A DNA stretch of 64,000 nucleotides from Opitutia bacterium. Lineage in GTDB: Bacteria > Verrucomicrobiota > Verrucomicrobiia > Opitutales > UBA953. Both the position numbers and the translations under genes were made by a program. The notes under the pieces are model-generated. The model did not search any database. It saw only the letters and a list, made by a program, of their open reading frames with translations, and was not told the origin of the DNA. Each line of letters begins with the position of its first letter. Position 1 is the first letter of the stretch. Below are positions 62,509 through 64,000 of the stretch, piece by piece. The stretch spans positions 62,001-126,000 of the forward strand of contig BGOM01000021.1 of the NCBI GenBank assembly GCA_003569245.1, read 5' to 3'.

Positions 62509-62815
62509 TCTGCGATTAGAGCGAAGGAGCAGGGCTAGGGACAGGGCTGCATCGAGTGCTGAGTCGAGTACAGAGGGCGGAATCGAGTACAGAGTGCAGA
62601 GTACGGATTACAGAGTACAGATTACAGAGTACGGAGTACAGAGTGCGGGGCGCAGGGAGACGAAGGGACAGGGTCAGTAGGCAGGAGCAGGCTTATAGGC
62701 TAAGGCTAGCCTACCCTCCGTACTCTGCACTCGATCCAGCACTCGACTCAGCACTCCGTAAGTTTCTCTCCTTCCCCTGCCTACTGACCCTGTCCCTGAC
62801 CCTTCTCTCTCTTTG
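62509..62815. repeat. Intergenic inverted-repeat element C (largest)
   Basis: Between the convergent Fe-S carrier and tgt genes there are 465 bases without a gene; this is the first part. The left arm has about ten copies of GAGTAC/GAGTGC words with spacers (GAGTACAGAGTGCAGAGTACGG, GATTACAGAGTAC), followed by a GGGACAGGGTCAGTAGGCAGG block. The right arm repeats these as complements. Two exact pairs are a 21-base repeat (62665-62685 with 62776-62796) and a 16-base repeat (62592-62607 with 62717-62732). The order of modules differs between arms, so the stem is imperfect. Confidence 0.8.
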
Positions 62816-62820
62816 CCTCT

Positions 62821-62942
62821 CGGTAGGGACGAGCGTCCCTGCTCGTCCGCGGCCGAAACACGGGGCCGGGTACCATCACGCTGCGCGTGCTGAAGCCAGA
62901 CCCCATGCCGGCGGCCGACCGGGGACGGTCATCCCTACCTAG
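62821..62942. repeat. MITE-like element with terminal inverted repeats
   Basis: About 122 bases bounded by imperfect inverted repeats: the left end reads GGTAGGGACGAGCGTCCC and the right end, reversed, GGTAGGGATGACCGTCCC, both continuing to a GGCCG block. The left end also contains GGGACGAGCG-TCCCTGCTCGTCC, a small internal palindrome. The interior encodes no protein. This fits a miniature non-autonomous element, but no transposase or second copy is visible here. Confidence 0.55.
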
Positions 62943-62973
62943 GCGGGCTTCGCCGTCGGGTCCGTTCCCACGC

Positions 62974-64000
62974 TCAATCCGCCGGGATCTCGTCCTTGGC
63001 GCCGGCTTCGTAGCGTTCGCACCATGCCTTGGACCAGGCGGCGAAGTCGCCCGCGGCGATGTGCGCGTGGGCCTGGGCCATGAGGTCCTGCAGGAAGTGG
63101 ATGTTATGCAAGGCGAGCAGGGTGCCGCCGAGCTGTTCGCCGGCGTGGTGCAGGTGGCGCAGGTAGGCGCGGGAGAAGTGGCGGCAGGTATAGTTGTCCA
63201 TGCCTTCGACCAACGGACGATGGTCCTCGCGGTAACGCAGGTGCTTCACGCTGATCGGACCGTCGGGCGTGAACGCGCCGCCGTGGCGGCCGATGCGCGT
63301 GGGCATCGTGCAGTCGAACATGTCGGCGCCCAGCGCGACCATGCGGAGAAGCTGGGGCGGGGTGCCGACGCCCATGACGTAGCGCGGCTTATCCTTGGGC
63401 AGGAGCGGGGCGACCAGCCCGACCTGATGGAGCATGTGCTCCTCGGGTTCGCCGACGCTGACGCCGCCGATGGCATGGCCGGGGAAATCGAGCCCGCCGA
63501 GCTCCTCGGCGCACCGGATGCGCAGGTCGTCGTAGACCGAGCCTTGGTTGATGCAGAAGAGGTGACGACCCGAGGCGAGGAAGCCGCGGTCCTTGGCGAG
63601 CTGGAGCATCTCCTTGGCCCAGCGGATCGAACGGGTCACCGCGACCTCGCACGAAGCGCGGTCGCACGGGTAAGGGGGGCATTCGTCGAGCACCATCGCG
63701 ATGTCCGAGCCCAGCGCGTCCTGGATGTCGAAGCAGTCCTTCACGTCGAGGAAGAGCTTGTTGCCGTCGAGGTGGGAGCTGAAATGGATGCCTTCGTCGG
63801 TGATGGTACGGAGCTTCGCGAGCGAGAAGACCTGGAAGCCGCCGCTGTCGGTCAGGATCGGCTTGTCCCAGTGCATGAACTTGTGGAGACCGCCGGCGGC
63901 GCGGACGATCTCCCGGCCCGGGCGGAGGTTCAGATGGTAGGTATTGCTGAGCAGGATCTGGGCGCCCGTCTCGGCGACCTGCTGCGGGGAGAGCCCTTTG
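62974..64000 (-). CDS. tgt: tRNA-guanine transglycosylase, 3' part (5' end outside window)
   Basis: Read from the right edge, the minus strand gives QILLSNTYHLNLRPG, then MHWDKPILTDSGGFQVFSLA with the base-binding Asp, and DMFDCTMPTRIGRHGGAFT with the nucleophile Asp. Tgt swaps guanine for preQ1 at tRNA wobble position 34. The zinc site, usually CxCxxC plus His, here reads GMDNYTC: the first two cysteines are Met and Asn, while the third Cys and the HNIHFLQ histidine remain. The track start at 63876 is an internal Met; the gene continues past 64000. Confidence 0.93.
   Translation of the reverse strand, partial: KGLSPQQVAETGAQILLSNTYHLNLRPGREIVRAAGGLHKFMHWDKPILTDSGGFQVFSLAKLRTITDEGIHFSSHLDGNKLFLDVKDCFDIQDALGSDIAMVLDECPPYPCDRASCEVAVTRSIRWAKEMLQLAKDRGFLASGRHLFCINQGSVYDDLRIRCAEELGGLDFPGHAIGGVSVGEPEEHMLHQVGLVAPLLPKDKPRYVMGVGTPPQLLRMVALGADMFDCTMPTRIGRHGGAFTPDGPISVKHLRYREDHRPLVEGMDNYTCRHFSRAYLRHLHHAGEQLGGTLLALHNIHFLQDLMAQAHAHIAAGDFAAWSKAWCERYEAGAKDEIPAD

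Noticed and set aside
62540-62760. Possible CRISPR array in the GAGTAC repeats
   Set aside because: Repeat units are 6-12 bases, degenerate, without equal unique spacers, and mirrored in the other arm; no cas genes are present.

Overview
The window is a gene-dense, high-GC bacterial chromosome segment made almost entirely of core genes. The best guess for the organism is a Verrucomicrobiota bacterium, probably class Opitutae. Supporting signs are a very long Chlamydia-style GreA (about 656 aa instead of about 160), LPS and outer-membrane genes (lpxA, an LptE-like and a BamD-like lipoprotein), single-chain glycyl-tRNA synthetase, GatCAB, ExbB/ExbD linked to large periplasmic TPR proteins, and many leaders without a Shine-Dalgarno. 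The assignment is inference; no rRNA lies in the window.

Layout. 1-4.2 kb (minus): nadE, a GlcD-type FAD oxidase, a HAD phosphatase and the start of uvrB, packed almost without gaps. 4.3-6.6 kb (plus): thrB-thrC. 6.6-13.3 kb (minus): two lipoproteins and an envelope cluster of two secreted TPR-type proteins followed by ExbB-ExbD-ExbD. 13.5-17.7 kb: an ArsR-methyltransferase fusion and long GreA (minus), then rlmN (plus). 17.7-22.2 kb (minus): rpmF-plsX-fabH-BamD-like-lptE-rpe, joining fatty-acid initiation to outer-membrane building. 22.3-30 kb: a HisB/GmhB-like phosphatase (plus), a secreted Cys-rich protein, and a long minus-strand operon from pgi through rsmI, lpxA and pdxA to a periplasmic binding protein. 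30-33 kb (minus): a frameshifted FG-GAP protein and ilvD. 33.1-37.5 kb (plus): scpB-pheA-mlaD coupled by ATGA overlaps, then glyQS. 37.5-42.3 kb: a fused MurU-AmgK-like enzyme and a Fur regulator (minus), metX (plus), and a frameshifted cardiolipin synthase (minus). 42.3-48 kb (minus): bcp, infC, amidase, a TIGR03790-like protein and rpsA. 48.1-56.3 kb (plus): rpmI-rplT, pheST, gatCAB and an Mpv17-like membrane protein. 56.5-64 kb: an SGNH esterase and priA (plus), corA and a small protein (minus), tRNA-Val(CAC), a HesB-family Fe-S carrier (plus) and the 3' part of tgt (minus).

The genes serve translation, amino-acid synthesis (Thr, Phe, Met, branched chain), envelope assembly, and cofactor synthesis (NAD, PLP, Fe-S). 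No phage, transposase, CRISPR or defence genes are visible.

The most unusual signal is non-coding. Three intergenic gaps (56.3, 60.0 and 62.5 kb) hold long imperfect inverted repeats whose arms are degenerate tandem arrays of short words (GAGTAC/GAGTGC, and GGGCACG/GGGACAGGG types). A fourth, MITE-like element with terminal inverted repeats follows the last one. Other points of interest are the MurU-AmgK fusion, a Tgt lacking two of its three zinc cysteines, a perfect hairpin burying the G-run just upstream of thrB, and two single-base frameshifts in otherwise intact genes.
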